Source of the DNA: Mya arenaria
Taxonomy: Eukaryota; Mollusca; Bivalvia; Myida; Myidae
DNA length: 64,000 bases
NCBI RefSeq assembly: GCF_026914265.1
Contig: NC_069124.1
Coordinates: 88,923,733 to 88,987,732 of the forward strand
Direction of reading: 5' to 3'
Shown piece after piece: positions 11,701 through 23,373 of the stretch; the first letter of the stretch is position 1; every line of letters starts with the position of its first letter. Made by a program: the position numbers and the translations under genes. The notes beneath the pieces are model-generated. The model was not told the origin of the DNA. It did not search any database and worked only from the letters and a program-made list of their open reading frames with translations.

Positions 11701-14700
11701 TCCGCTTTAGTATGTTTGCCAAACCAACATCGGTTTGTAACTCGTTCTCTGTATCACAAATGCTTATTAGATATTCATCTAAGACATCGACTGAGTTTGA
11801 GGTGTAATCAGAATCTTCTGGCTCTGCTTCTGTCGGTTTATCTACGTCTTTTATTTCATCTGCCTCTTCGTCATGGCCTAGGTTTGCACCTTTTAAGTGT
11901 GCTACTTTACAATTAGATAAAACCGTGTTTTCTCTAACTTTTGCAGGAATGTTATCATCGTGACCATCATCACCATTGATCACAGAAACCAAAGTTTCAT
12001 CAGTCGTGTCTCTTACAACAGTGTCTGTAGACAAATTTGAAAATGACGACAAAGAGTTTTCTTGTCCTAATTGTTGAGCATTGGCGAAGCATTTTGCACT
12101 CAGGCGATTTTCATCCGAAGTGCTCGTTTTCTGATTGTTAATAGAACCGGATACTATCTTATTTGTATCAGTCGCCACGTTTAGCGATTTGCTTTCAACA
12201 ACGACATCATTTGTGTTAGAATTTACTTCTACTTTTAGATTAGGTGGTTGCCCGTCAATGTAAGCATCACATAATGACGTATCAAATGAAGGGAAATCAC
12301 AGTTGTCTGGGGAATCACATGGCACAATGGAGTCCAAACGTACGGACGACGGAATATTCGCGTCGCCTTCACACTTCATCCACTCAAAACTTATGCTGGC
12401 ATGTTTTCCACACTGTAACGTACCGTCTAACCACACTTTTCTATCACAGTCCTCAACGAGTCCTTCTTGCTCAATGTCTGCACACTTACATGGCGTGTCT
12501 GAACTCGAGGTGCTAATGGAGTCAAACTGATTGTTGTTTAAAAAGTTTGATGCAGAAAAACTACTGATATCATCGTTTATATTGGTATAATTCAGTTTCA
12601 GAGGTAAAGAAAATTCGCCTTCGAAAGCACACGAATCGTCAATATCAAACTCGTTTACATCAATATCACCTATTTCGTGCGGATCTTTACCGGTGTATAT
12701 TGGTAATGTGAACTCGAAGGCAATTCTGTTATCCCTGGCAAAATCGGTTTTACATGATTTCAGTTCGGAGGCGAATAAAGCTTGTTTACTTTTCATGATT
12801 TGCCAAGGTAATTCTTTTCCATGAAACTTTTGGAATCGCATTGGTACAATGTATGGTTTCTCAAATTTGGTAACAGACAGTACAACGCGGTCATCTTCAA
12901 AGATAATGCACCCACACAGACCTTTCGTTTCTTTGCATCTGGCACAAACATCTTGTACTTCCGTTTCCTCAACGTCCGGGCCAGGATCCTTTCGCCTGCC
13001 TTCCGTGGTTTGAGCGAGTTCTCCTTTCATCTTGTCTTCTTCGATTGTTGACTTAGAATGATGCTCATTTACTTTCGTTTTTTTCAAAAAGTGATTGTGC
13101 CGTTTCACATGTTTTGTTATATAAATGTGTTGTTTGTTTAATACCGTTTTCTGTAAACGTTTTCTGCATGCCACGGCGGTCTGGCAATGAAGATGAAGTT
13201 TGTGTTATAACTTCTGCCGTATTTTGTTCTCCAATAAGTTTGTTATGTGAATTTTCCTGAGAGTGTTGGTTTTGATTAAAGTCAGCTGTCGGAGCTGTTT
13301 GTTGATTTCCAGTCTGAAAGCAATCAGAAACACCCGAAGCAGTAGCTCCTGTGTCTAGCCCAAAGTGATCATCTACAAATACTATTCCTCGCTGACTTTC
13401 TTCACCTGGACTATTGTTAAGAATTCCGACATCAGGTGGTTTCGCGTTTTTTTCCCGTGTGTTGTCATCTCCGTAGGTTATCCTCTGTATTTCACCAATG
13501 GTGTTTTTGTCTTTATCTTGTTCAACATATTTATTTTCTTCATCACTGCTATCATCTACCTGTGGAAAATCTTCCAACCTTCCGGGTGAACCAAGACGTT
13601 TTGGTCCATATCTCTTTGGCGATGCCCCCTTGGTCTTATCTGGTAAAAATATTATATTTGACATTATTTCTGTCACTCTGTTGTCTGTTTCAGCATCAGC
13701 ACAATGAAGTCTATTATCGTCGATATCTTTGGTCGCTTTCTTTTTCAGTTGATTTTGCTCGTTGCGAATAACGGGAAGAGCTTTCGTGCAAACTGCAAAA
13801 TTGTTTTCCTCCCTCAGTTTCTCCTGCTCGATGTCATTAGTGTCGATATCATCAGCTTCATGGGAAGGTTTATCATCATCACTAATATCACAAGTGTCAA
13901 TATCATCAGCTTGACGGGAACGCTGATCATCATCACTAAGGTTGTCTTCTTTTAGTTGATCTTCGGGATATTTTGGGTGTTTATAACGGGATTCGACTTT
14001 CCCAATGCAAATCAATTCCGCTTCCGCACATTCAGACGTCTGAAAGACAAAATAGGCTAATATTTAACAAACACGTCGAAAATAGACTAGTGTATAACAT
14101 ACATGTCGAAGATAGGCTAGTATATAACATACATATCGAAAATAGGATATAATATAACATACACGTCGAAAATAGGATAGTATATAACATACACGTCGAA
14201 AATAGGCTAGTATGTGGAAAATAGGCTAAGTTATAACATACACGTCGAAAATAGGCTAGTATGTGGAAAATAGGCTAGTATATAACATACACGTCGAAAA
14301 TAGGCTAGTATGTGGAAAATAGGCTAGGTTATAACATACACGTCGAAAATAGGTTAGTATGTGGAAAATAGGCTAGAATATAACATACACGTCGAAAATA
14401 GGCTAGTATGTGGAAAATAGGCTAGGTTATAACATACACGTCGAAAATAGATTAGTATGTGGAAAATAGGCTAGTATATAACATACACGTCGAAAATAGG
14501 CTAGTATGTGGAAAATAGGCTAGTATATAACATACACGTCGAAAATAGGTTAGTATGTGGAAAATAGGCTAGGTTATAACATACACGTCGAAAATAGGCT
14601 AGTATGTGGAAAATAGGCTAGTATATAACATACACGTCGAAAATAGGCTAGTATGTGGAAAATAGGCTAGTATATAACATACACGTCGATAATAGGCTAG

Positions 14701-17700
14701 TATGTGGAAAATAGGCTAGGTTATAACATACATGTCGAAAATAGGATATTATATAACATACACGTCGAAAATAGGATAGTATATAACATACACGTCGAAA
14801 ATAGGCTTGTATGTGGAAAATAGGCTAGTATATAACATACACGTCGAAAATAGGCTAGTATTTGGAAAATAGGCTAGTATATAACATACTCGTCGAAAAT
14901 AGGCTAGTATATAACATACACTTCGAAAATAGGCTAGTATATAACAAACACGTCGAAAATAGGCTAGTATATAACATACACGTCGAAAATAGGCTAGTAT
15001 ATAACATACACTTCGAAAATAGGCTAGTATATAACATACACGTCGAAAATAGGCTAGTATATAACATACACGTCGAAAATAGGCTAGTAATTTGAAAATA
15101 GGCTTGTATATAACATACACCTCGAAAATAGGCTAGTATATAACATACACGTCGAAAATAGGCTAGTATGTGGAAAATAGGCTAGTATATAACATACACG
15201 TCGAAAATAGGCTAGTATGTGGAAAATAGGCTAGGTTATAACATACATGTCGAAAATAGGATATTATATAACATACACGTCGAAAATAGGATAGTTTATA
15301 ACATACACGTCGAAAATAGGCTAGTATGTGGAAAATAGGCTAGTATATAACATACACGTCGAATATAGGTTAGTATGTGGAAAATAGGCTAGGTTATAAC
15401 ATACACGTCGAAAATAGGATAGTATATAACATACACGTCGAAAATAGGTTAGTATATAACATACACGTCGAAAATAGGCTAGTATTTGGAAAATAGGCTA
15501 GTATATAACATACACGTCGAAAATAGGCTAGTATGTGGAAAATAGGCTAGTATATAACATACACGTCGAAAATAGGCTAGTATTTGGAAAATAGGCTAGT
15601 ATATAACATACACGTCGAAAATAGGCTAGTATTTGGAAAATAGGCTAGTATATAACATACACGTCGAAAATAGGCTAGTATGTGGAAAATAGGCTAGTAT
15701 ATAACATACACGTCGAAAATAGGCTAGTATTTGGAAAATAGGCTAGTATGTGGAAAATAGGCTAGTATATAACATACACGTCGAAAATAGGCTAGTATGT
15801 GGAAAATAGGCTAGGTTATAACATACACGTCGAAAATAGGCTAGTATGTGGAAAATAGGCTAGGTTATAACATACACGTCGAAAATAGGCTAGTATGTGG
15901 AAAATAGGCTAGTATGTGGACAATAGGCTAGCATATAACAAACACGTCAAAAATAGGCTAGTATATAACATACACGTCAAAAATAGGTTAGTATGTGGAA
16001 AATAGGCTAGTATATAACATACACGTCGAAAATGGGCTAGTATGTGGAAAGTAGGCTAGGTTATAACATACACGTCGAAAATAGGCTAGTATGTGGAAAA
16101 TAGGCTAGTATATAACATTCACGTCGAAAATAGGCTAGTATGTGGAAAATAGGCTAGGTTATAACATACACGTCGAAAATAGGTTAGTATGTGGAAAATA
16201 GGCTAGTATATAACATACACGTCGAAAATAGGCTAGTATGTGGAAAATAGGCTAGTATATAACATACACGTCGAAAATAGGTTAGTATGTGGAAAATAGG
16301 CTAGTATATAACATACACGTCGAAAATAGGCTATTATGTGGAAAGTAGGCTAGGTTATAACATACAAGTCGAAAATAGGCTAGTATGTGGAAAATAGGCT
16401 AGTATATAACATTCACGTCGAAAATAGGCTAGTATGTGGAAAATAGGCTAGGTTATAACATACACGTCGAAAATAGGTTAGTATGTGGAAAATAGGCTAG
16501 TATATAACATACACGTCGAAAATAGGCTAGTGTGTGGAAAATAGGCTAGTATATAACATACACGTCGAAAATAGGTTAGTATGAGGAAAATAGGCTAGGT
16601 TATAACATACACGTCGAAAATAGGCTAGTATGTGGAAAATAGGCTAGTGTATAACATACACGTCGAAAATAGGTTAGTATGTGGAAAATAGGCTAGTATA
16701 TAACATACACGTCGAAAATAGGCTAGTATGTGGAAAATAGGCTAGTATATAACATACACGTCGAAAATAGGCTAGTATGTGGAAAATAGGCTAGATTATA
16801 ACATACATGTCGAAAATAGGATATTATATAACATACACGTCGAAAATAGGATAGTATATAACATACACGTCGAAAATATGCTTGTATGTGGAAAATAGGC
16901 TAGTATATAACATACACGTCGAAAATAGGCTAGTATATAACATACACGTCGAAAATAGGCTAGTATATAACATACACTTCGAAAATAGGCTAGTATATAA
17001 CATACACGTCGAAAATAGGCTAGTATTTGGAAAATAGGCTAGTATATAACATACACGTCGAAAATAGGCTAGTATATAACATACACGTCGAAAATAGGCT
17101 AGTATTTGGAAAATAGGCTTGTATATAACATACACGTCGAAAATAGGCTAGTATATAACATACACGTCGAAAATAGGCTAGTATGTGGAAAATAGGCTAG
17201 TATATAACATACACGTCGAAAATAGGCTAGTATGTGGAAAATAGGCTAGGTTATAACATACATGTCGAAAATAGGATATTATATAACATACACGTCGAAA
17301 ATAGGATAGTTTATAACATACACGTCGAAAATAGGCTAGTATGTGGAAAATAGGCTAGTATATAACATACACGTCGAATATAGGTTAGTATGTGGAAAAT
17401 AGGCAAGGTTATAACATACACGTCGAAAATAGGATAGTATATAACATACACGTCGAAAATAGGTTAGTATATAACATACACGTCGAAAAAAGGCTAGTAT
17501 TTGGAAAATAGGCTAGTATATAACATACACGTCGAAAATAGGCTAGTATGTGGAAAATAGGCTAGTATATAACATACACGTCGAAAATAGGCTAGTATTT
17601 GGAAAATAGGCTAGTATATAACATACACGTCGAAAATAGGCTAGTATTTGGAAAATAGGCTAGTATATAACATACACGTCGAAAATAGGCTAGTATGTGG

Positions 17701-20556
17701 AAAATAGGCTAGTATATAACATACACGTCGAAAATAAGCTAGTATTTGGAAAATAGGCTAGTATGTGGAAAATAGGCTAGTATATAACATACACGTCGAA
17801 AATAGGCTAGTATGTGGAAAATAGGCTAGGTTATAACATACACGTCGAAAATAGGCTAGTATGTGGAAAATAGGCTAGGTTATAACATACACGTCGAAAA
17901 TAGGCTAGTATGTGGAAAATAGGCTAGTATGTGGACAATAGGCTAGTATATAACAAACACGTCGAAAATAGGCTAGTATATAACATACACGTCAAAAATA
18001 GGTTAGTATGTGGAAAATAGGCTAGTATATAACATACACGTCGAAAATGGGCTAGTATGTGGAAAGTAGGCTAGGTTATAACATACACGTCGAAAATAGG
18101 CTAGTATGTGGAAAATAGGCTAGTATATAACATTCACGTCGAAAATAGGCTAGTATGTGGAAAATAGGCTAGGTTATAACATACACGTCGAAAATAGGTT
18201 AGTATGTGGAAAATAGGCTAGTATATAACATACACGTCGAAAATAGGCTAGTATGTGGAAAATAGGCTAGGTTATAACATACACGTCGAAAATAGGTTAG
18301 TATGTGGAAAATAGGCTAGTATATAACATACACGTCGAAAATAGGCTATTATGTGGAAAGTAGGCTAAGTTATAACATACACGTCGAAAATAGGCTAGTA
18401 TGTGGAAAATAGGCTAGTATATAACATTCACGTCGAAAATAGGCTAGTATGTGCAAAATAGGCTAGGTTATAACATACACGTCGAAAATAGGTTAGTATG
18501 TGGAAAATAGGCTAGTATATAACATACACGTCGAAAATAGGCTAGTATGTGGAAAATAGGCTAGTATATAACATACACGTCGAAAATAGGTTAGTATGTG
18601 GAAAATAGGCTAGGTTATAACATACACGTCGAAAATAGGCTAGTATGTGGAAAATAGGCTAGTGTATAACATACACGTCGAAAATAGGTTAGTATGTGGA
18701 AAATAGGCTAGTATATAACATACACGTCGAAAATAGGCTAGTATGTGGAAAATAGGCTAGCATATAACATATACGTCGAAAATAGGCTAGTATGTGGAAA
18801 ATAGGCTAGATTATAACATACATGTCGAAAATAGGATATTATATAACATACACGTCGAAAATAGGATAGTATATAACATACACGTCGAAAATATGCTTGT
18901 ATGTGGAAAATAGGCTAGTATATAACATACACGTCGAAAATAGGCTAGTATATAACATACACGTCGAAAATAGGCTAGTATATAACATACACTTCGAAAA
19001 TAGGCTAGTATATAACATACACGTCGAAAATAGGCTAGTATTTGGAAAATAGGCTAGTATATAACATACACGTCGAAAATAGGCTAGTATATAACATACA
19101 CGTCGAAAATAGGCTAGTATTTGGAAAATAGGCTAGTATATAACAAACACGTCGAAAATAGGCTAGTATATAACATACACGTCGAAAATAGGCTAGTATG
19201 TGGAAAATAGGCTAGTATATAACATACACGTCGAAAATAGGCTAGTATGTGGAAAAAAGGCTAGGTTATAACATACATGTCGAAAATAGGATAGTATATA
19301 ACATACACGTCGAAAATAGGCTAGTATGTGGAAAATAGGCTAGTATATAACATACACGTCGAAAATAGGTTAGTATGTGAAAAATAGGCTAGGTTATAAC
19401 ATACACGTCGAAAATAGGATAGTATATAACATACACGTCGAAAATAGGTTAGTATATAACATACACGTCGAAAATAGGCTAGTATTTGGAAAATAGGCTA
19501 GTATATAACATACACGTCGAAAATAGGCTAGTATGTGGAAAATTGGCTAGTGTATAACATACACGTCGAAAATAGGCTAGTATTTGGAAAATAGGCTAGT
19601 ATGTGGAAAATAGGCTAGTATATAACATACACGTCGAAAATAGGCTAGTATGTGGAAAATAGGCTAGGTTATAACATACACGTCGAAAATAGGCTAGTAT
19701 GTGGAAAATAGGCTAGTATGTGGAAAATAGGCTAGGTTATAACATACACGTCGAAAATAGGCTAGTATGTGGAAAATAGGCTAGGTTATAACATACACGT
19801 CGAAAATAGGCTAGTATGTGGAAAATAGGCTAGGTTATAACATACACGTCGAAAATATGCTAGTATAAATGTTTTTTTAAATACATGTAACCAAAAAAGT
19901 GCCTATGCTTCTTGCTTGCGGTTTTCATTTGCGGACAACAAAGTTTATAATAGGGTAGTATTTGCTTATGGACTGTAATAAATGGGATTTTAATACCAGT
20001 TCACGCTTCTTTATTATATACTAGTATAATGAGTCCATTATATTTAAGCTTTATGCAAATATCTTCATTAGTTTTACATTGGCTTTTCTAACGTTCCGGT
20101 GTTTGACAATACTTATAAACTGACCTCTTCAGGCAAGCCCGAAAGGGAGAACTGGAGACGTTGGTCTTCTGGCACCAGTCCGTCGGCAGCTTCTCCGCCC
20201 TCCAGCGCCTGCCCGCCGATGACGTCAGTATCCACGGGCGTCCCCTCATCTTCTACGACGTCATGGAAACTCCGGGAACATGTGGGTTGTGACGCTGCTT
20301 CTGGCGAAAGTGTGAGTGTAAACGATTATTATTTCATGTTGTTTTGTATCTAGTTTTATTATGAATATTTAGAAAGATGATTCAGTAACTACGGTACGCA
20401 AAATAAAGTTTTGTTGAGTTAAAACCTTGATTTTCGGACAATGGTTAGCAACTCAGCACATTTAAAGCATATTAATGCGAACTTGCTAAGTATGATTACA
20501 TATTTACCGGGTTTCTGATGTCTTGAGGATTTCGGCTTTGACTGATCCGCACCCAT
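7505..20556 (-). CDS. Myristoylated vWA and MIB/HERC2 domain protein (14 coding exons)
   Basis: Coding exons in transcript order: 20556-20508, 20300-20125, 14039-11085, 10906-10833, 10658-10536, 10307-10185, 9988-9911, 9811-9588, 9330-9217, 8982-8869, 8735-8531, 8353-8210, 7994-7838, 7625-7505. All have AG/GT borders and intron phases agree throughout. The summed length is 4,657 nt; removing the one suspect base in the large exon gives 1,551 codons plus stop. The protein begins MGADQSKPKSS, a strong N-myristoylation signal (Gly2, Ser6, Lys7), followed by about 1,000 acidic, low-complexity residues. A vWA-like domain lies at about 1093-1275 and two MIB/HERC2-like domains at about 1375-1512. 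MIB/HERC2 domains occur in ubiquitin ligases such as Mind bomb, where they bind substrates, but no RING or HECT is visible here. I infer a membrane-tethered adaptor. Full orthology is unknown. Confidence 0.8.
9217..10906 (-). CDS. Exons encoding the vWA-like domain
   Basis: Six exons (10906-10833, 10658-10536, 10307-10185, 9988-9911, 9811-9588, 9330-9217) read through in frame. The first strand and metal site appear as ATVFCVDASRHV, then FLEYVGWVRREFGIEEYVAL VITG, then ENRIIVISAGH, the usual order of a vWA Rossmann fold (hydrophobic strand with DxS, long helix, VALVxFG-like strand, IVxxTDG-like strand). The canonical DxSxS metal site is only partly kept (D-A-S-R-H) and the TDG position reads SAG. 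The domain may therefore bind ligand without metal. Splitting over many short exons also speaks for a genuine gene. Confidence 0.7.
11085..14039 (-). CDS. Giant 2.95-kb exon with a one-base frame break
   Basis: The acceptor TTTGTCTTTCAG (AG at 14041-14040) and donor AAAG|GTAAAC bound the exon. The 5' part is open in one frame from 14039 to 13065 and the 3' part in the next frame from 13174 to 11085. The overlap contains a run of seven A (coding strand) at 13084-13078. Reading one A fewer joins both frames and makes the whole gene a multiple of three. The protein is acidic and Ser/Asp/Glu-rich, with an internal duplication around ADDIDT and a CARCKETKGLCGC cluster (C-x2-C-x7-C-x-C spacing) that could bind zinc. 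I recognise no other domain. A short intron in the overlap was considered, but no phase-compatible GT-AG pair was found. Confidence 0.75.
14048..19867. repeat. 5.8-kb satellite array filling an intron (30-bp and 19-bp units)
   Basis: The units are a 30-bp word built around ACATACACGTCGAAAATAGG and a 19-bp companion GTATGTGGAAAATAGGCTA, often alternating as a 49-bp dimer and sometimes repeated singly. Marker variants (GGATATTATATAAC at about 14742, 16818 and 18833; a second set at about 15257 and 17273) recur every 2.0-2.1 kb, so a higher-order unit of about 2 kb has itself been duplicated. The array lies inside intron 20124-14040 of the vWA-MIB/HERC2 gene and starts within about 10 nt of the downstream acceptor. 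The open frames in it (LAYFRRVCYI-type) are by-products. Confidence 0.95.
20125..20300 (-). CDS. Second coding exon of the vWA-MIB/HERC2 gene
   Basis: The acceptor TTCGCCAG (AG at 20302-20301) and donor GAG|GTCAGT bound 176 nt that are open only in the frame demanded by the start exon (phase 1 in, phase 0 out). The translation is acidic (for example SFHDVVEDEGTPVDTDV). A plus-strand frame across the same bases looks superficially good but has no compatible neighbours. The exon is separated from the next one by the satellite-filled intron. Confidence 0.7.
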
Positions 20557-20569
20557 TATTTAAATATTT
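20508..20569 (-). CDS. Start exon of the vWA-MIB/HERC2 gene, with N-myristoylation motif
   Basis: A 3' splice site (TATTTTTCAG, ending at 20570) precedes 13 nt of 5' UTR and the ATG at 20556, so at least one further non-coding exon lies upstream. The frame reads MGADQSKPKSSRHQKP and ends in phase 1 at a GTAAAT donor. Gly at position 2, a small residue at 3, Ser at 6 and Lys at 7 match the N-myristoyltransferase consensus. The basic residues that follow would support membrane attachment. Its phase fits the next exon at 20300. Confidence 0.75.
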
Positions 20570-21440
20570 CTGAAAAATAATTAAATTGTATACCAACCGA
20601 ATGGTTAAACATTAATATATAGGTTTATGTATGATATACTATCACGTGTATTGTAGATTAAATCCTAACAGAAGAAGAATTTGTCTCAATGAGAAAGATG
20701 CACACACAACTTGCATATATGATAATCTATATGATAATCTTGTAAAGATGCGTTGAGTTGAATGTATAATGCCCATCATAATTAATTATGAAGCAAGTTG
20801 AAACCACACAGACGACATTGTCAGAACACTTTGGACACATCGAGTTGTGCGTTTATGACTTATTCTGTTTCCAAGATTAATACGTGTAGTGTGTATTCCA
20901 TGTATAAGCCCGCATTCGCATTAAAATGTTAGTAGCAATAATAAATAAAAGTTTCATTTCCATCCAGAAAAAAACAATGTTGAAATTAAATAAAGTTGGA
21001 TTTCTTCAAAGTTTCGTTCTGCTGCTTTATGACAAAGTATCTGCATTTTTTGTTTCATTAATTGTTCGAAAGTTAGTGTTGTTGCCACTGTTTCTACATA
21101 GTTTTCAAGCCTAAACCTGTGTTCTCATCCGACGCCGATCGGATGCACATGTGATGCGGGCATACGGAAAAGACTCGACAGTTTTGACTTAATCGGGTTT
21201 AACGTATAAGGACATCGGATGCAGACAGCGCGCACATGGAATACCAGTCTATCCAAACACCATCTGAACTTGACATGATATTGGCGGTAATTGGGATAGA
21301 ACCGGTCATGCAGGCAAGGTCAGTGACTTTCCAGAAGACACCATAACCCTGTATTGCCTTGCTCTATCTCATTCTTACCCTGGCTACAGAAGGAACTGAA
21401 CATATAGTGCCAATCCCACTCGTAAGCCTCTAATGTCATC
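20570..21440. other. Region upstream of the vWA-MIB/HERC2 start exon
   Basis: It must contain an intron and possibly a first non-coding exon and promoter, since the start exon has a 3' splice site. A slightly GC-richer, CpG-containing patch lies at about 21130-21250. I could not place a first exon or TATA box with confidence. Confidence 0.3.
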
Positions 21441-21444
21441 GTAT

Positions 21445-23373
21445 TATCCCCATCCCTGCCCTACCCGATGCCTGGTTCTACCCCTAACCAACACAGTCCC
21501 CATCCCTGACCAACCCCCTTGCCCGGTCTGTCTACCCCTCAACCACACAGTCCCCGTCCCTGACCTACCCGATACCCGGTTCTACCCCTCAACCACACAG
21601 TTCCCGTCCCTGACCTACCCGATGCCCGGTTCTACCCCTCACCCACATAGTCTCCGTCCCTGACCTACCCGATGCCCGGTTCTTCCCCTCACCCACACAG
21701 TCCCCGTCCCTGACCTACCCGATGCCCGGTTCTACCCCTTACCAACACATACCCCATCCCTGCCATACCCGATGCCCGGTTCTACCCATCACCCGCACAG
21801 TCCCCGTCCCTGCCCTACCCGATGCCCGGTTCTACCCCTCACCAACACAGTCTCCGTCCCTGCCCTACCCGATGCCCGGTTCTACCCCTCAACCGCACAG
21901 TCCCCGTCCCTGACCTACCCGATGCCCGGTTCTGATCCTCACCTACGCAGTCCCCATCCGTACCCTACCCCGATGCCCGGTTCTACCCCTCACCCACACA
22001 GTCCCCATCCCTGCCCTACCCCGAGGCCCGGTTCTACCCCTTACCCACACAGTCCCCATCCCTGACCTACCCCGATGCCCGGTTCTACCCCTCACCAACA
22101 CAGTCTCCATCCGTGACCTACCCGATGCCCGGTTCTACCCCTCACCCACACAGTCCCCATCCGTGCCCTACCCGATGCCCGGCTCTACCCCTAACCCACA
22201 CAGTCCCCCTACCCTGATGCCCGGTTCTACCCCTCACCCACACAGTCCCCATCCCTGCCCTACCCCGATACCCGGTTCTACCCCTCACCCACACAGTCCC
22301 CCTACCCCGATATCCGGTTCTACCCCTCACCCACACAGTTCCGTCCCTGCCCTACCCGTTGCCCGGTTCTGATCCTCACCCACCAGTCCCCATCCGTGCC
22401 CTACCCCGATGCCCGGTTCTACCCCTCACCCGCACAGTCTCCGTCCCTCACCTACCGATGCCCGGTTCTACCCCTCACCCACACAGTCCCCATCCGTGCC
22501 TTACCCGATGCCCGGCTCTACCCCTCACCCACACAGTCTCCGTCCCTGCCCTACCCGATGCCCGGTTCTACCCCTCACCCGCACAGTCCCCATCCCTGAC
22601 CTACCCGTTGCCCGGTTCTAATCCTCACCCACACAGTTTCCATCCGTGCCCTACCCTGATGCCCGGTTCTACCCCTCACCCGCACAGTCCCTGTCCCTGA
22701 CCTACCCGATGCCCGGTTCTAATTCTCACCCACACAGTCCCCATCCGTGTCCTACCCCGGTGCCCGGTTCTACCCCTCGCCCACACAGTCCCCATCCCTG
22801 CCCTACCCCGATGCCCGGTTATACCCCTCACCCACACAGTCCCCATCCCTGACCTACCCCGATACCCGGTTCTACCCCTCACCCACACATTCTCCATCCG
22901 TGACCTACCCGATGCCCGGTTCTACCCCTCACCCACACAGTCCCCATCCGTGCCCTACCCCGATGCCCGGTTCTACCCCTCACCCACACAGTCCCCATCC
23001 GTGACCTACCCGATGCCCGGTTCTACCCATCACCAACACAGTCCCCATCCGTGCCCTACCCCGATACCCGGTTCTACCCCTCACCCACACAGTCCCCATC
23101 CGTGATGCCCGGTTCTACCCCTCACCAACACCGTCCCCATCCGTGACCTACCCCGATGCCCGGTTCTACCCCTCACCCACACAATCCCCATCCGTGACGT
23201 ACCCGATGCCCGGTTCTACCCCTCACCAACACAGTCCCCATCCGTGATGCCCGGTTCTACCCCTCACCAACACAGTCCCCATCCGTGACCTACCCCGATG
23301 CCCGGTTCTACCCCTCACCCACACAGTCCCCATCCCTGTCCTACCCGTTGCCCGGTTCTACCCCTCACCCGCC
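21445..23373. repeat. 50/51-bp C-rich minisatellite, about 38 copies
   Basis: The unit contains GATGCCCGGTTCTACCCCTC followed by ACCCACACAGTCCCC and a CCTGACCTAC-like end. Copies are 50 or 51 bp, plus a few truncated ones, with many point variants. The plus strand is strongly C-rich. Short in-frame stretches (PMPGSTPHPHSP-like) arise from the period. The array lies between genes. Confidence 0.95.

Noticed and set aside
13065..13174. A short intron bridging the two frames of the giant exon
   Set aside because: The GT at about 13144 and AG candidates downstream do not give matching phases and lack a pyrimidine tract; the A7 run explains the break more simply.
14749..17135. Open frames of LAYFRRVCYI and TSLFSTCMLY type
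   Set aside because: Products of the 30-bp units within the intronic satellite; no start or splice context.
14000..19900. CRISPR-like array
   Set aside because: Contiguous tandem satellite with no unique spacers, in a eukaryotic intron.
20099..20353. Plus-strand coding exon across 20130-20290 (one frame reads LVFWHQSVGSFSALQRLPAD)
   Set aside because: It looks coding, but no plus-strand partners were found, whereas the minus-strand frame fits exactly, by phase and splice sites, between the start exon and the giant exon.
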